Shown here in pieces: positions 16,793 to 25,177 of a stretch of 37,907 nucleotides of DNA. The notes under the pieces were generated by a model, which saw nothing but the letters and a program-made list of their open reading frames with translations, ran no database searches and was not told where the DNA came from. This DNA is from a virus: IMG/VR virus record IMGVR_UViG_3300027800_000014, positions 1 to 37,907 of that record; one strand, given 5' to 3'. The stretch's first letter is position 1, and the number at the start of each line of letters is the position of its first letter. The position numbers were made by a program, and so were the translations under genes.

Positions 16793-18060
16793 CAAACCTA
16801 GTCCTATACGGATATCAAAACTTAAACAATTCTAAAATGATACTTACAAGTACTCCAAGTTTAAGGGGAAACGCAAGTGTTATACAGAAGATATCTAATG
16901 CTAGATTCTCTGGTAGTACTGTAGTTGATAAGAAAGTAAATGATAAACAAATAGCATTCAGTGGTGTTGTTAAAGCTACAGATACCCTCTCGTTAGAAGA
17001 TGTGATTAAAGAATATTCACTTGCACTTTCTAAAGAGGATAGATATCTAAGAGTAAGTCCTAACTGGTACGACTTCACACCTTTAGCAGATGCTTCAGGC
17101 TTTCAGATACTAGGAGATACAACTGGACTCACCTTTGATACAACTTCGTTCCAGAGTGGTAGTGGTAGTATTAAATTTGATAGTGATGTAAGCGTAGCAG
17201 CGGGATACAGTGGTTTATATACTCTATCAGGAACAACAAGTAATATATCAGATTATATAACCGATGGTGCGTTAGAGGCTTGGGTATACTTGCCACAAAC
17301 AGCAGGTGTTACAGGTATTACAATAAGAGCGGGAAATGATGTATCTAATTACTACACAGCAATAGCTACAACACAATATGATGAGACAGCATTTGAGGCA
17401 GGTTGGAATTTTATAAGTCTATCTATAAGTGATTGTACAATGACTGGCGTAGTTGATCCATATTCCTTTGGTGCTTATGTATATCTAACAGTAAACTATG
17501 GAGCATTAATGACTGATAGAAGCGACTTTAGATTCGGAGGTATGTTATTCCAACAGGAAAGTAGAACTAGAAATTATAAATCGTATACAGCAGAATTAAC
17601 GGTAAGCGATAACCATTATGATATCAGTAGAGCCAATTGTTCTCTATCAATACTAGCTTATGAAGGCGTAGCAGAATCCACAGGAGATTATAATGTGTTA
17701 GGTTTGTCTAATCAGACTGCTGCCTCAACTTCCGCAACAGTTACTTTTGATGGTAGCCACACACCACTTCCCGTAATCTCAATGAATATAGATGCGGCGA
17801 CAAATGTGAGTTCTATTGAATTAGCAAACACAACAACTGGGGATAGCGTTGATATAACAAGGACTTATGTGGCAGGAGATAAACTTGTAATTGACACAAA
17901 GAATAGAAGTATAACTGCAAACGGCTTAGCTGTTGATTATAATGATGTTCTGCCAAGGTTTGGGTTAGGGGAAAATATATTACAGGTAGCAGTATCTACA
18001 ACAACCTTAGAGACTATTGATGAACTTACATATAATTCTAATTTAACAGGAGAAGTCTAA
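16789..18060 (+). CDS. Distal tail protein with inserted carbohydrate-binding-like domain (evolved Dit)
   Basis: The 423-residue protein has a Dit N-terminal belt (about 1-95, with SGVVKATDTLSLEDVI) and a Dit-type C-terminal region (about 330-423, PVISMNIDAATNVSS to LGENILQVAV). Between them (about 105-270) is a jelly-roll stretch (GSGSIKFDSDVSVAAG, GALEAWVYLP, AGWNFISLSISDC) like galactose-binding modules. Dit hexamers form the hub between tube and tip; the insert would bind host surface glycans. It overlaps the tape measure stop (ATGA) and shares a base with the next ATG. Confidence 0.75.
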   Translation: MTNLVLYGYQNLNNSKMILTSTPSLRGNASVIQKISNARFSGSTVVDKKVNDKQIAFSGVVKATDTLSLEDVIKEYSLALSKEDRYLRVSPNWYDFTPLADASGFQILGDTTGLTFDTTSFQSGSGSIKFDSDVSVAAGYSGLYTLSGTTSNISDYITDGALEAWVYLPQTAGVTGITIRAGNDVSNYYTAIATTQYDETAFEAGWNFISLSISDCTMTGVVDPYSFGAYVYLTVNYGALMTDRSDFRFGGMLFQQESRTRNYKSYTAELTVSDNHYDISRANCSLSILAYEGVAESTGDYNVLGLSNQTAASTSATVTFDGSHTPLPVISMNIDAATNVSSIELANTTTGDSVDITRTYVAGDKLVIDTKNRSITANGLAVDYNDVLPRFGLGENILQVAVSTTTLETIDELTYNSNLTGEV

Positions 18061-19589
18061 TGAGTACACTATTAGCAGAACAAACAACAAACTCTGGAGG
18101 ATTAAACTATTACACAAATACCTCTAGGAGTTGTCAGACTTTCACAATGCCTTACGGTTACGATACTCTTGAGTACTTTAACTTGTATCTTAAAAATGGT
18201 GGTTCATACTCTGGAACTTATTATGTATATCTATATGCTACTTCTGGAGGTGTACCAACAGGGAGTGCTTTGGCAAGTGCAACTATGGCTGGTGGATCAA
18301 TTGCAACTTCATATAACTGGTATACGTTTGATATAGCCAATACAACAGTTACTCCAGGAGCAAAATATGCAATCGTAGCCTATGCAAATGGCTCTTCTTC
18401 TACGAGCAATGGTGTAGCATGGGGACACGATAACAGTTCTGGCTTTGCTGGTGGAGACTCGTTCTGGTCAAACAGTAGTGGTTCTTCATGGACTTCATTA
18501 TCAGGAGATTGGACATTCCAAGCATACGGGACAGTTGGAGTGGTAGTTCCTACGGTAACAAGTGCGGCAGCTTCGAGCATAACAGCAACAGGTGCAACTC
18601 TTGGAGGAAACGTAACTAACGCAGGTGGAGGTACGGTAAGTGCTAACGGTGTTACATATTCAAGTACATATTCACCACCAAGAAAAAACATTGAACCTAC
18701 AGTAACGATAGGTAGTGGCACAGGTGCGTTTAGTCAAGCGATAACAGGACTCACACCAAACACAACCTATTATGTTAGAGCATGGGGTACTAATCAGGCT
18801 GGAGATGGATACGGTGCTGAGATATCGTTCACAACTGCAAGTACTACACCTACTGTAACAAGTGGGAGTTCTAGCAATATAGCCTCTACTACAGCGACGG
18901 CAACAGGTACAGTTGTCAGTGATGGTGGTGCTACAGTAACAGAAAGGGGAATTGTCTATGATACTTCTACCGCCCCAACAACAAGTGATAGCAAGATAAC
19001 TGCTGGAACTGGCACAGGTGCGTTCACAGGTAATATAACGGGATTAACAGCAGCCACTTTATACTACTGGAGGGCATACGCAATCAATGCTAATGGTACT
19101 GTATACGGAACGGAGTACACTTTCACAACCAAGACAATTATTACACAATGGGCAACCTCAGTTACTTCGGTGAGTGCGGGTACTTTAACTAAGGTAAGTC
19201 TCCCATTAAAAGAGATTCTAGGGGCTTCTAGTACGGCGACAGTCAAGGTTTATAGCAATGCCTCTACTGCACCTGATGCACTACTTGCTACTGCTACAAA
19301 GACTGTAACAGGCTCAAATTATGTATGGTATGATTTTACTTTTAACCAAGCACTTTCTGCTACTACAGCATACTGGATTGTGTTAGATACTCCATACTCA
19401 ATAGGAACAAGACACCAATATTGGGCATACGATACAGGAGGAACTTATGGAGATACCAAGTACTCTGTAGACAACACAGCACATTGGAGTGCTGCCATAA
19501 CAGGTTGTGCAGCGTTCCTTGTAACTATACAGCCAAGCCTAACAGTAAGTTATGATATTACGGTAGATTATAAAAAGAGATATCTATAA
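18060..19589 (+). CDS. Tail protein with two FN3 domains between two sugar-binding-like domains
   Basis: The protein has 509 residues. Domains in order: a jelly-roll-like domain (about 1-160, with WYTFDIANTTVTPGAKYAI), FN3 domain 1 (about 165-258), FN3 domain 2 (about 262-355, with TERGIVYDTS), and a second domain (about 365-500) that echoes the first (WYDFTFNQALSATTAYWI). The FN3 style, with GATLGGNV and TERG-x-VY, is very common in Bacteroidota proteins. It is likely a tail-tip adhesin. Stop and start overlap both neighbours by 1 base, placing it in the hub operon. Confidence 0.75.
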   Translation: MSTLLAEQTTNSGGLNYYTNTSRSCQTFTMPYGYDTLEYFNLYLKNGGSYSGTYYVYLYATSGGVPTGSALASATMAGGSIATSYNWYTFDIANTTVTPGAKYAIVAYANGSSSTSNGVAWGHDNSSGFAGGDSFWSNSSGSSWTSLSGDWTFQAYGTVGVVVPTVTSAAASSITATGATLGGNVTNAGGGTVSANGVTYSSTYSPPRKNIEPTVTIGSGTGAFSQAITGLTPNTTYYVRAWGTNQAGDGYGAEISFTTASTTPTVTSGSSSNIASTTATATGTVVSDGGATVTERGIVYDTSTAPTTSDSKITAGTGTGAFTGNITGLTAATLYYWRAYAINANGTVYGTEYTFTTKTIITQWATSVTSVSAGTLTKVSLPLKEILGASSTATVKVYSNASTAPDALLATATKTVTGSNYVWYDFTFNQALSATTAYWIVLDTPYSIGTRHQYWAYDTGGTYGDTKYSVDNTAHWSAAITGCAAFLVTIQPSLTVSYDITVDYKKRYL

Positions 19590-20743
19590 TGGAGAAAAAG
19601 TATTCAGTAAAAATATACGATAGAGCAGGTACTACCTTTAGAGGTAACTACGATCCAATTGGTGGCTACTCATTCACTAAAATGATTAACAGTGGCGTTG
19701 GAGAATTGACTATAGACTTAGCTAGAAAGTTTGATACTTATAATGTGGCAAACGATATCAATCTACTCGACGAAATTCAGATATGGGTACAGGATAAAGA
19801 TTCTTCAGGAACTAAAATATACTCTGGTTATGTAGCAGAGATTACAGGATATATAAATGGCTCAAGCCAAGGAATTAAACTACGAGTGTTGGGATATGTT
19901 ACAAGGCTTGGATACACACTAGATTGGGACGGTACAAACGTATCTATAGCTAGGAATTCTTTAACACCAGGAGAACTGGTCAAGGATGTTATTGATGATT
20001 ATAGAACTACTGTAGCCGATGACAGGATTAACTATGGAACTTCTACAGTAAATGTAACAGGTACGGATATCTCATATACGAGTAATGTTAAAAGTTGTTT
20101 AGAAACTATTGAGAGGGCAAGGGAAATGGCGGGTGAGGATTGGTTCTGGTATGTAGATGCTAACAATGTGTTTTACTTTGATGCTTATTCTGCAACTCCA
20201 AACCATTACTTTGTGTTCGGTAAAGATGTCAGTAGCTTAGAAACTTCCAAGAGTGTTGATGACATTAAAAACGAGCTTATATTCTGGAATGGATTACAAC
20301 CTGATGATACTAATTTCTTATCAACTAGATATTATAATACAGACTCAATTACAAGTTATTGGCATAGATTTGAGAACATGACTGACGGGAGGGTAACTGA
20401 TTCAGCTTCTGCTAACGAGTTCGGTAGCACTTATATAAATGCTTATAAATCTCCTAACATTTCTATGAAGTTTGAGGTTAAGGATAACAATCTTGGAGAT
20501 GGTTACGACATAGAAAGTATTGAACCAGGAGACACTTGTAAGATATTAAACCTAGAAGATAGTAGCGTTGTTGGAGACAATATGGTTATAACCTCAGTAC
20601 AATACACCCCAGAAAAGGCTATAGTTTATGTATCTGATTTAAGAGAGATAACAGGTAGAAGTCTAACCAATCTAAGGAGAAAGTTAGATACTACAATATA
20701 TAGTGATAGACCAGCTAATATAACTTCATCGGCAGTAACATAA
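19589..20743 (+). CDS. Baseplate hub / tail-associated protein (gp27-like fold)
   Basis: The 384-residue protein has the layout of siphovirus hub proteins: N-terminal KYSVKIYDRAGTTFRGN, GVGELTIDLAR (about 37-47), a GYVTRLGYTLDW middle, and SIEPGDTCKILNLED and YTPEKAIVYVSD near the C-terminus (about 310-360), which are the OB-like parts. It would close the tube below Dit. No peptidase or lysin domain is attached. Confidence 0.8.
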   Translation: MEKKYSVKIYDRAGTTFRGNYDPIGGYSFTKMINSGVGELTIDLARKFDTYNVANDINLLDEIQIWVQDKDSSGTKIYSGYVAEITGYINGSSQGIKLRVLGYVTRLGYTLDWDGTNVSIARNSLTPGELVKDVIDDYRTTVADDRINYGTSTVNVTGTDISYTSNVKSCLETIERAREMAGEDWFWYVDANNVFYFDAYSATPNHYFVFGKDVSSLETSKSVDDIKNELIFWNGLQPDDTNFLSTRYYNTDSITSYWHRFENMTDGRVTDSASANEFGSTYINAYKSPNISMKFEVKDNNLGDGYDIESIEPGDTCKILNLEDSSVVGDNMVITSVQYTPEKAIVYVSDLREITGRSLTNLRRKLDTTIYSDRPANITSSAVT

Positions 20744-21405
20744 TGGTGATGCTAGAAACAGTACAAGAATATCTACGAAAGGGTTGGGTAGAAGCCAATC
20801 AGAGTTGGACATACGCAAGTGCCTACACGATTACCGTGCCAACTGGTGCTGCAAGTAAATACTCAGTCGGGGACAAAATAAGATTTTCACAGCATGGTAC
20901 TATAAAATACTTCTATATAACTGTTGTCGCAGACACACTACTAACCGTATGTGCTGGAAATGTATATACGGTAGAAAACACGGCTACATATCCAATAACG
21001 CTAAACTATCTCAGTCATGAGTCAAGTCCTGTAGGATTCCCTGATGTGTTTACCCTCACAGCCCCAACATGGACAACCTCGGGGACGGCGTTTGCCAACC
21101 AACCATCAGCTACAGCGACGTTCAAGATAGTCGGTAAAATGTGCTATATATATGTTTTTGGACGTGCAAACGCAACATCGGGCGGCACGGGGCAATTTAC
21201 ACTGACTTTCACTGCTGGACAATTTCCAACCTCGTTTAAGGGATATACAAGCGGAGTAGCATTGAATATGTCTACCGCAGTGAACGGATGGGTAATATTT
21301 GAGGAGGGTGTTAGTACTGTAAGAACGTTCAATGTTAGTGGCGTAGCGTTGTTTACAAACAATGAATATTTTGGGGTGAGTGGCTGGTATCCATATTCAA
21401 CTTAA
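20743..21405 (+). CDS. Tail-tip receptor-binding candidate
   Basis: This 220-residue protein starts one base inside the hub stop (TAATG). An N-terminal domain (about 1-95) has an SVGDKIRFSQHGTIKYFYI fold typical of fibre anchor domains. The C-terminal half (about 100-220) is beta-rich and ends in YFGVSGWYPYST, like a fibre head. As the last gene of the tail cluster it is the best receptor-binding candidate, though no specific family is recognised. Confidence 0.65.
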   Translation: MVMLETVQEYLRKGWVEANQSWTYASAYTITVPTGAASKYSVGDKIRFSQHGTIKYFYITVVADTLLTVCAGNVYTVENTATYPITLNYLSHESSPVGFPDVFTLTAPTWTTSGTAFANQPSATATFKIVGKMCYIYVFGRANATSGGTGQFTLTFTAGQFPTSFKGYTSGVALNMSTAVNGWVIFEEGVSTVRTFNVSGVALFTNNEYFGVSGWYPYST

Positions 21406-21411
21406 CAACTT

Positions 21412-21420
21412 TGATATACT
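21412..21420 (+). promoter_or_regulatory. Extended -10 promoter, leaderless start
   Basis: TG-A-TATACT ends 6 bases before the ATG at 21427, so RNA would begin at or next to the A of ATG. There is no Shine-Dalgarno. It marks the change from tail to lysis genes. A leaderless mRNA is predicted. Confidence 0.55.
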
Positions 21421-21426
21421 ATAAAC

Positions 21427-21516
21427 ATGGGAAAAGTTAAAACAATAATTAAAAAAGTACCTATAAGGAAAACACCTGTAAAGGTAACAAAGACACCAGT
21501 TAAAATAAAACGATAG
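21427..21516 (+). CDS. 29-residue basic peptide
   Basis: This is an ATG-to-TAG frame of 29 codons, with 11 Lys/Arg and repeated VK-x-PVK units (KVPIRK, KTPVKVTK, TPVKIKR). It has its own extended -10 promoter and ends 4 bases before the next ATG. The composition suggests nucleic-acid or membrane binding. It could be a leader peptide for the lysis genes. Function unknown. Confidence 0.5.
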   Translation: MGKVKTIIKKVPIRKTPVKVTKTPVKIKR

Positions 21517-21520
21517 ACGC

Positions 21521-21781
21521 ATGAACGAGAAGCCTGAATGTACTGTTGAAGAGATGAACAAAAAGATAGGCAGAATTGAAGATACTTTGTATGGGAGCAA
21601 TGGAAAAGATATCGTATCGAGGATAATATCTAAGATAGATGCCGAATCATTACAGGGCAAACTTACAACCCTTATAGTTATTGGGTTCATTCTGATAACC
21701 CTAGCAGTTGTTGGTATATTGTTACAATGTATTTTTCAAAGTCAGTTGCCTGATGTATCTGAATTAAAAGAAATATTATAA
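21521..21781 (+). CDS. Small membrane protein, lysis-region candidate (XhlA-like layout)
   Basis: The 86 residues hold an N-terminal helix (about 1-45, charged, TVEEMNKKIGRIEDTL) and one membrane span at about 48-70 (TTLIVIGFILITLAVVGILL). This layout resembles XhlA-type haemolysin/holin-associated proteins. Its stop shares one base with the next ATG (TAATG), so the pair is likely co-translated. The role is inferred from layout and place. Confidence 0.6.
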   Translation: MNEKPECTVEEMNKKIGRIEDTLYGSNGKDIVSRIISKIDAESLQGKLTTLIVIGFILITLAVVGILLQCIFQSQLPDVSELKEIL

Positions 21782-22077
21782 TGCCACTAGGAGATGATAA
21801 AAACGCAATACAGTTATCAAGAAAGGAATGGGATTGTCTAAACAGGACAATGGAAGATATGAATAGTAAGTTGGATAAAGTTCTCTTGAAATTGTACGGC
21901 GATCCAGAGATAGAAGGAGATGATGGTATGTATGGTGAACATATGAAGATGTGGAGATGGTATAATGAGAATAAAGTATGGAAGAATAAAACAAAGTCAT
22001 TTGTAGATACTATCCTAAGTGTTGTTGGATTTATAGGAGCAATAATAGCAATCGTACTTTCCTCACGACAACTATAA
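21781..22077 (+). CDS. Small membrane protein with C-terminal anchor
   Basis: The 98-residue protein has a charged coiled N-terminal part (LSRKEWDCLNRTMEDMNSKLDKV, split by Cys at about 19) and one span at about 74-93 (VDTILSVVGFIGAIIAIVLS). Its partner 21521 has the same soluble-coil-plus-span design; the two may form a complex. It precedes the M23-type gene by 38 bases. It is a possible holin or spanin-like partner, not proven. Confidence 0.6.
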   Translation: MPLGDDKNAIQLSRKEWDCLNRTMEDMNSKLDKVLLKLYGDPEIEGDDGMYGEHMKMWRWYNENKVWKNKTKSFVDTILSVVGFIGAIIAIVLSSRQL

Positions 22078-22115
22078 GACATTGAGATTAATTTCTTTAA
22101 TAGTAAAATAGGGAT

Positions 22116-22823
22116 ATGAACAAACTTGGCGACCCAACAGGTAATGGAAAGATTTTAATCACACAAACATATCACGGTGAGAAGACTGCGTTGCCAGATA
22201 CACAATGTGCAATAGATATCCGAATGTTCGCGAATGAGAAATACCATGCCGTAGCAAATGGTGTGATTGAGGGTATCTATACCGATTATCTTTCTTTGAT
22301 TCCTGACGGTTGTAACTTCAGAGTTCTTTATGTTCATACGGATAGACCAAAGGTTACAAAAGGACAAAGAGTTGTGATTGGGCAAGAACTAGGACAGATA
22401 AAATCAATTACAAGTCCTCATTTACATTTCGGATTAAAGTGGAGGGATATGCACAAACCAGCCCCTAGAGTTATGGATTACTTAGATAGAAATATTCCCA
22501 TAACTACAAGTTACCTAGATATTGCCAGTGAATGGTTTATTAATGGACAATTTGATTGGAGTAAACACCAAGATCTAGATTTTATTACTAATCAACCTGT
22601 ACCTGTTGTTGTTCCTCCTGTAATTGTACCTCCTACTCCCGAACCAGAACCTATCCCTGAGCCTCCTACACCCCCTGTAATGTCTGATGAACCTGTAACA
22701 CCCCCAAGTACACCACCTGTAGAAACGGACACGCCAGAAGAGGCTACAAAGCCTAAGACATTTTTAGAAATTTTAATCCAGTTCTTTACCGATTTACTCC
22801 AGAGAATATTCAAATCGGACTAA
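22116..22823 (+). CDS. M23-fold (LytM-like) endolysin candidate lacking one zinc ligand
   Basis: The 235-residue protein has a peptidase M23 core at about 10-110: CAIDIR (Asp34), the loop strand YVHT (His74), then VTKGQRVVIGQELG and SPHLHFGL (His102, His104). The usual HxxxD ligand His is Gln30 here, so zinc binding may be altered. After about 150 comes a Pro-rich linker (PVPVVVPP onwards, to about 205) and an amphipathic C-terminal helix LEILIQFFTDLLQRIF. M23 enzymes cut peptidoglycan peptides. Neighbouring membrane proteins suggest lysis. Without the His it could also be a wall-binding structural protein. Confidence 0.75.
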   Translation: MNKLGDPTGNGKILITQTYHGEKTALPDTQCAIDIRMFANEKYHAVANGVIEGIYTDYLSLIPDGCNFRVLYVHTDRPKVTKGQRVVIGQELGQIKSITSPHLHFGLKWRDMHKPAPRVMDYLDRNIPITTSYLDIASEWFINGQFDWSKHQDLDFITNQPVPVVVPPVIVPPTPEPEPIPEPPTPPVMSDEPVTPPSTPPVETDTPEEATKPKTFLEILIQFFTDLLQRIFKSD

Positions 22824-22841
22824 GTTATTAAGGTTTAAGTT

Positions 22842-23021
22842 ATGCGTAAATCCTTTGATGATATGTTAAAGGGATTACTTGTGAGGTGGGAAAGGAGAAA
22901 CCCACAAAGTGGTGAGTTACAGAAAAGGGAGAAAGCCGAAGATTCTATTGTGAATTACTTTGTGATGTTTTTCTCAATGGGATTTCTAGGTTTGATAGTT
23001 TTAATTAAATTGATTATGTAA
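22842..23021 (+). CDS. 59-residue single-span membrane protein
   Basis: From an ATG 18 bases after the M23-type gene, it has a basic N-terminal half (MRKSFDDMLKGLLVRWERR) and one C-terminal membrane span (about 36-59, NYFVMFFSMGFLGLIVLIKL). It ends 5 bases before the next gene. The place within the lysis block suggests a holin accessory or antiholin; no family is recognised. Confidence 0.65.
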   Translation: MRKSFDDMLKGLLVRWERRNPQSGELQKREKAEDSIVNYFVMFFSMGFLGLIVLIKLIM

Positions 23022-23026
23022 ATAAA

Positions 23027-23383
23027 ATGACTGACTTCATCACAGATAATACAATTATTTCAGGATTGATTGGTTTCATTGCTCCTGCATTGATACCTGT
23101 TATATTCGGTTGGATAGCTAAAGCAACTAAGAAAGAAATTACAAACGCCCAAAAGAAAGTAGTAATACTCGTGCTTGCCATGGGTGTAGCATTGCTAGTT
23201 ATATGTTTCAACTATACATGGACAGCATTCTCATGGGCTGCTGTTAAAGAGTTCTTAATAACACTTATGACAAACTATATTGTAGTGTTAGGAATGGTTA
23301 ATACAGTTTATACAATGATTGTTAAACTCTTCCCTGCAATAGATCAAAAATTGGAACTTGTTGAAAAGATTATAAGAAAGTAA
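23027..23383 (+). CDS. Holin candidate with three membrane spans
   Basis: This 118-residue protein has three hydrophobic spans (about 9-30, 43-62 and 74-97) and a charged C-terminus ELVEKIIRK, which fits a class I holin. Small size and place 3' of the M23-type gene support this. Holins pore the inner membrane at the lysis time. Four small membrane proteins in the block make it uncertain which is the holin. Confidence 0.65.
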   Translation: MTDFITDNTIISGLIGFIAPALIPVIFGWIAKATKKEITNAQKKVVILVLAMGVALLVICFNYTWTAFSWAAVKEFLITLMTNYIVVLGMVNTVYTMIVKLFPAIDQKLELVEKIIRK

Positions 23384-23426
23384 AGGCTGACAGTGGTGGG
23401 TAAACTTTCCGATATCCATCACCAAT

Positions 23427-23455
23427 TAGCTTTTAAGCTATAGCTCTTTAAGAGC
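23427..23455. promoter_or_regulatory. Two adjacent near-palindromes before the SD-bearing cassette
   Basis: TAGCTT-tt-AAGCTA (23427-23440) and GCTCTT-t-AAGAGC (23443-23455) lie side by side in the 87-base gap. They have loops too short for stable RNA hairpins, so dimeric protein-binding sites on DNA are more likely. They sit just ahead of a GAGGTG Shine-Dalgarno and the ATG at 23471. Confidence 0.5.
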
Positions 23456-23470
23456 AGAAAGAGGTGCTAC

Positions 23471-23662
23471 ATGGTACAAGCTATTTGTAACTTTTGCGGT
23501 AAGTTTGCCAAGACCTACAAGTGTAGGATTGTCGGTATGGATATGGAAGTCATAGCCTGTCGGAAGTGTGTGCGAACACACCCAATTCAACTTGTTCCCA
23601 TGGAGGAATATCATGAAGATGAAGCCGAAAGCGAACAAGAAGTGGAGAAACAGGGATTATAG
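23471..23662 (+). CDS. Small zinc-ribbon protein
   Basis: This 63-residue protein has two CxxC pairs (CNFC at about 6-9 and CRKC at about 30-33), enough for one structural zinc, then an acidic tail (EEYHEDEAESEQEVEKQ). It has a genuine Shine-Dalgarno (AGAGGTG) 4-5 bases before the ATG, unlike nearly all other genes here. The next gene overlaps its 3' end and starts within it. It may be an antirepressor or RNA-polymerase-binding factor; this is a guess from size and fold only. Confidence 0.7.
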   Translation: MVQAICNFCGKFAKTYKCRIVGMDMEVIACRKCVRTHPIQLVPMEEYHEDEAESEQEVEKQGL

Positions 23663-23948
23663 ATATCTAGCCGAGTTGAAAACCTACGCAGGTTTATCTA
23701 AAGAAGAATTAGACATAGCAATACACGGTATTCCATTTGAGGGGAAACGATATCCGTTATGTTATGTATTCTGGGGGGACAACCGTAAGTATCGGCAAGT
23801 AAGAATAACCCTAACTGGAGAGGTAGGAACAATAATTGGGGACAACCTCATTACACTACCTAAAGCAGAACACTGCATACACCGAGCAATAGTTCGAGTG
23901 GGGGATAGGGTTACAGATTTAGCTTTTAGCGTTTTACGCAATGTGTAG
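23613..23948 (+). CDS. Unknown basic protein with strong Shine-Dalgarno
   Basis: The start is placed at the ATG at 23613 because GGAGG lies 6 bases upstream (23602-23606). An in-frame GTG at 23568 would add 15 residues but lacks a signal. The 111-residue product begins with a very basic segment (MKMKPKANKKWRNRD) followed by a beta-rich domain (PLCYVFWGDNRKY, VRITLTGEVGTII). Arg codons are mostly CGN, unlike the AGA-rich neighbours, which points to a separate origin. The function is not recognised. It is followed at once by a terminator. Confidence 0.7.
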   Translation: MKMKPKANKKWRNRDYRYLAELKTYAGLSKEELDIAIHGIPFEGKRYPLCYVFWGDNRKYRQVRITLTGEVGTIIGDNLITLPKAEHCIHRAIVRVGDRVTDLAFSVLRNV

Positions 23949-23956
23949 TGCCTATT

Positions 23957-24020
23957 GAGGGGGTTTCATCTGTCTGGAGTCTTTCTCCGTCATATATGAT
24001 ACCCCCTCTTTAGTTTGTTT
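23957..24020 (+). terminator. Strong intrinsic terminator
   Basis: GAGGGGGT (23957-23964) pairs perfectly with ACCCCCTC (24001-24008). After one mismatch, TCAT and ATGA extend the stem, and an inner GGAG/CTCC hairpin stacks on top. A T-rich run (TTTAGTTTGTTT) follows. It closes the late and lysis transcript and, being symmetric, may also stop minus-strand RNA. Confidence 0.85.
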
Positions 24021-24027
24021 CAAGACT

Positions 24028-24108
24028 GAGGATATCCTCTATATGCAGTTAATACTGTCTGCAAATGAATGACTATATTACAGAATAGGACTCCTTGGTC
24101 GTAATATA
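24028..24108. promoter_or_regulatory. Palindromes in the leader of the phosphoesterase gene
   Basis: The gap holds a perfect 12-base palindrome GAGGATATCCTC (24028-24039), a small CAGT-taat-ACTG repeat (about 24045), and an 8-base inverted repeat TATATTAC (24074-24081) / GTAATATA (24101-24108). The last ends 17 bases before the ATG at 24126. A clear promoter is not visible. Operator or leader RNA roles are both possible. Confidence 0.5.
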
Positions 24109-24125
24109 AAATTAGTTAGAATAAA

Positions 24126-25148
24126 ATGCCCCAAAAACGGAAGGAATTGGAACGGAAGGAAACTCCTAAAATTACTATAATAAATCACATGAACGATAAA
24201 GATCCAGGATTGTACACGAGTGAGAGAGAAGAGAGTTTCAAGTCCGTGCGTGAGATAGAGAAAGATACGTTAGAGAAAGCCAGAATACAGATAGAAGAGG
24301 GTTCAATGCCAGCAAATGTTTCCTTTGATGATTTTCACGAAGAGGCTTTAAGAAGAGCAGAGTTTAGGGAAAAGGTAGAAGGAGAAAAACGCCATGTAGA
24401 AATTAAAATTGATACTGACAAACCAGTAGCTATAGCTTTCCTTTCGGATTTACATATAGGAAATGCTGGAATAGATTATGATTTATTAAAGAAGACTGGT
24501 GAAGTCATTAGAGAACACCCCCTTGCGTATTGCATAACTGGCGGTGATATAACAGATTCTTTATTCTTTGACTACGGGGAGGAAATTCTAAACATGCAAG
24601 AGCAATATGTTTACATGAACAAATTACTCTCCTGGATTGGTTCAGATAATATCCTAGCAGGTATACAAGGCAACCACGAGAGCTGGACTAGAAAGAGTGG
24701 AGTAACTAATTACATAGAGTTTAGTAACCATACACAACGCCCATTACTTAGAGGTGTTTCATTTGTTGATTTAACCGTTGGAAATATCCCTTACAGATTG
24801 TTGATGGCACATCGGTTTAGAGGCGAAAGTATGTATAATCCGACCCACCAAGAATCAAGAGCGAACAGAGAGCTGCAGGGAGCCGACATAATCATGGCGG
24901 CACATACTCATAAACCAGGAGAAAGTATTATATATCAACCTGAATATGGTGGTGGTGCTAGAAAGGTTGCATTAGTAAATGGAAAGACTTTTAAGAGTTT
25001 AGATGCCTATGGAAAGGATCAAGGATTCACTCCTGTAACTGGTGAACAGCTTGGGTGCAATTGGATAATCCTTAACCACGATAAAAAGATGATAAGAATT
25101 GCAAGTAATACAGATGAAATGATAGAAACCATGTCAGCGTATCTGTAG
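24126..25148 (+). CDS. Calcineurin-like metallophosphoesterase
   Basis: The 340-residue protein has a charged helical N-terminal part (1-95) and then a full metallophosphoesterase set: SDLHIGN (Asp108, His110), GGD (Asp141), GNHES (Asn183, His184), MAHR (His229) and AAHTHKP (His260, His262). All metal ligands are present, so it should be an active two-metal phosphatase or nuclease. Phage members are often linked to DNA or nucleotide processing, but the substrate is unknown. It is the first gene after the terminator, with no Shine-Dalgarno. Confidence 0.9.
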   Translation: MPQKRKELERKETPKITIINHMNDKDPGLYTSEREESFKSVREIEKDTLEKARIQIEEGSMPANVSFDDFHEEALRRAEFREKVEGEKRHVEIKIDTDKPVAIAFLSDLHIGNAGIDYDLLKKTGEVIREHPLAYCITGGDITDSLFFDYGEEILNMQEQYVYMNKLLSWIGSDNILAGIQGNHESWTRKSGVTNYIEFSNHTQRPLLRGVSFVDLTVGNIPYRLLMAHRFRGESMYNPTHQESRANRELQGADIIMAAHTHKPGESIIYQPEYGGGARKVALVNGKTFKSLDAYGKDQGFTPVTGEQLGCNWIILNHDKKMIRIASNTDEMIETMSAYL

Positions 25149-25177
25149 TATAATTAAATAACGATTAGTGATTTTAT

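Noticed and set aside
23568-23612. GTG start at 23568 for the second gene of the SD cassette
   Set aside because: The ATG at 23613 has GGAGG at 6-base spacing, while 23568 has no leader signal.
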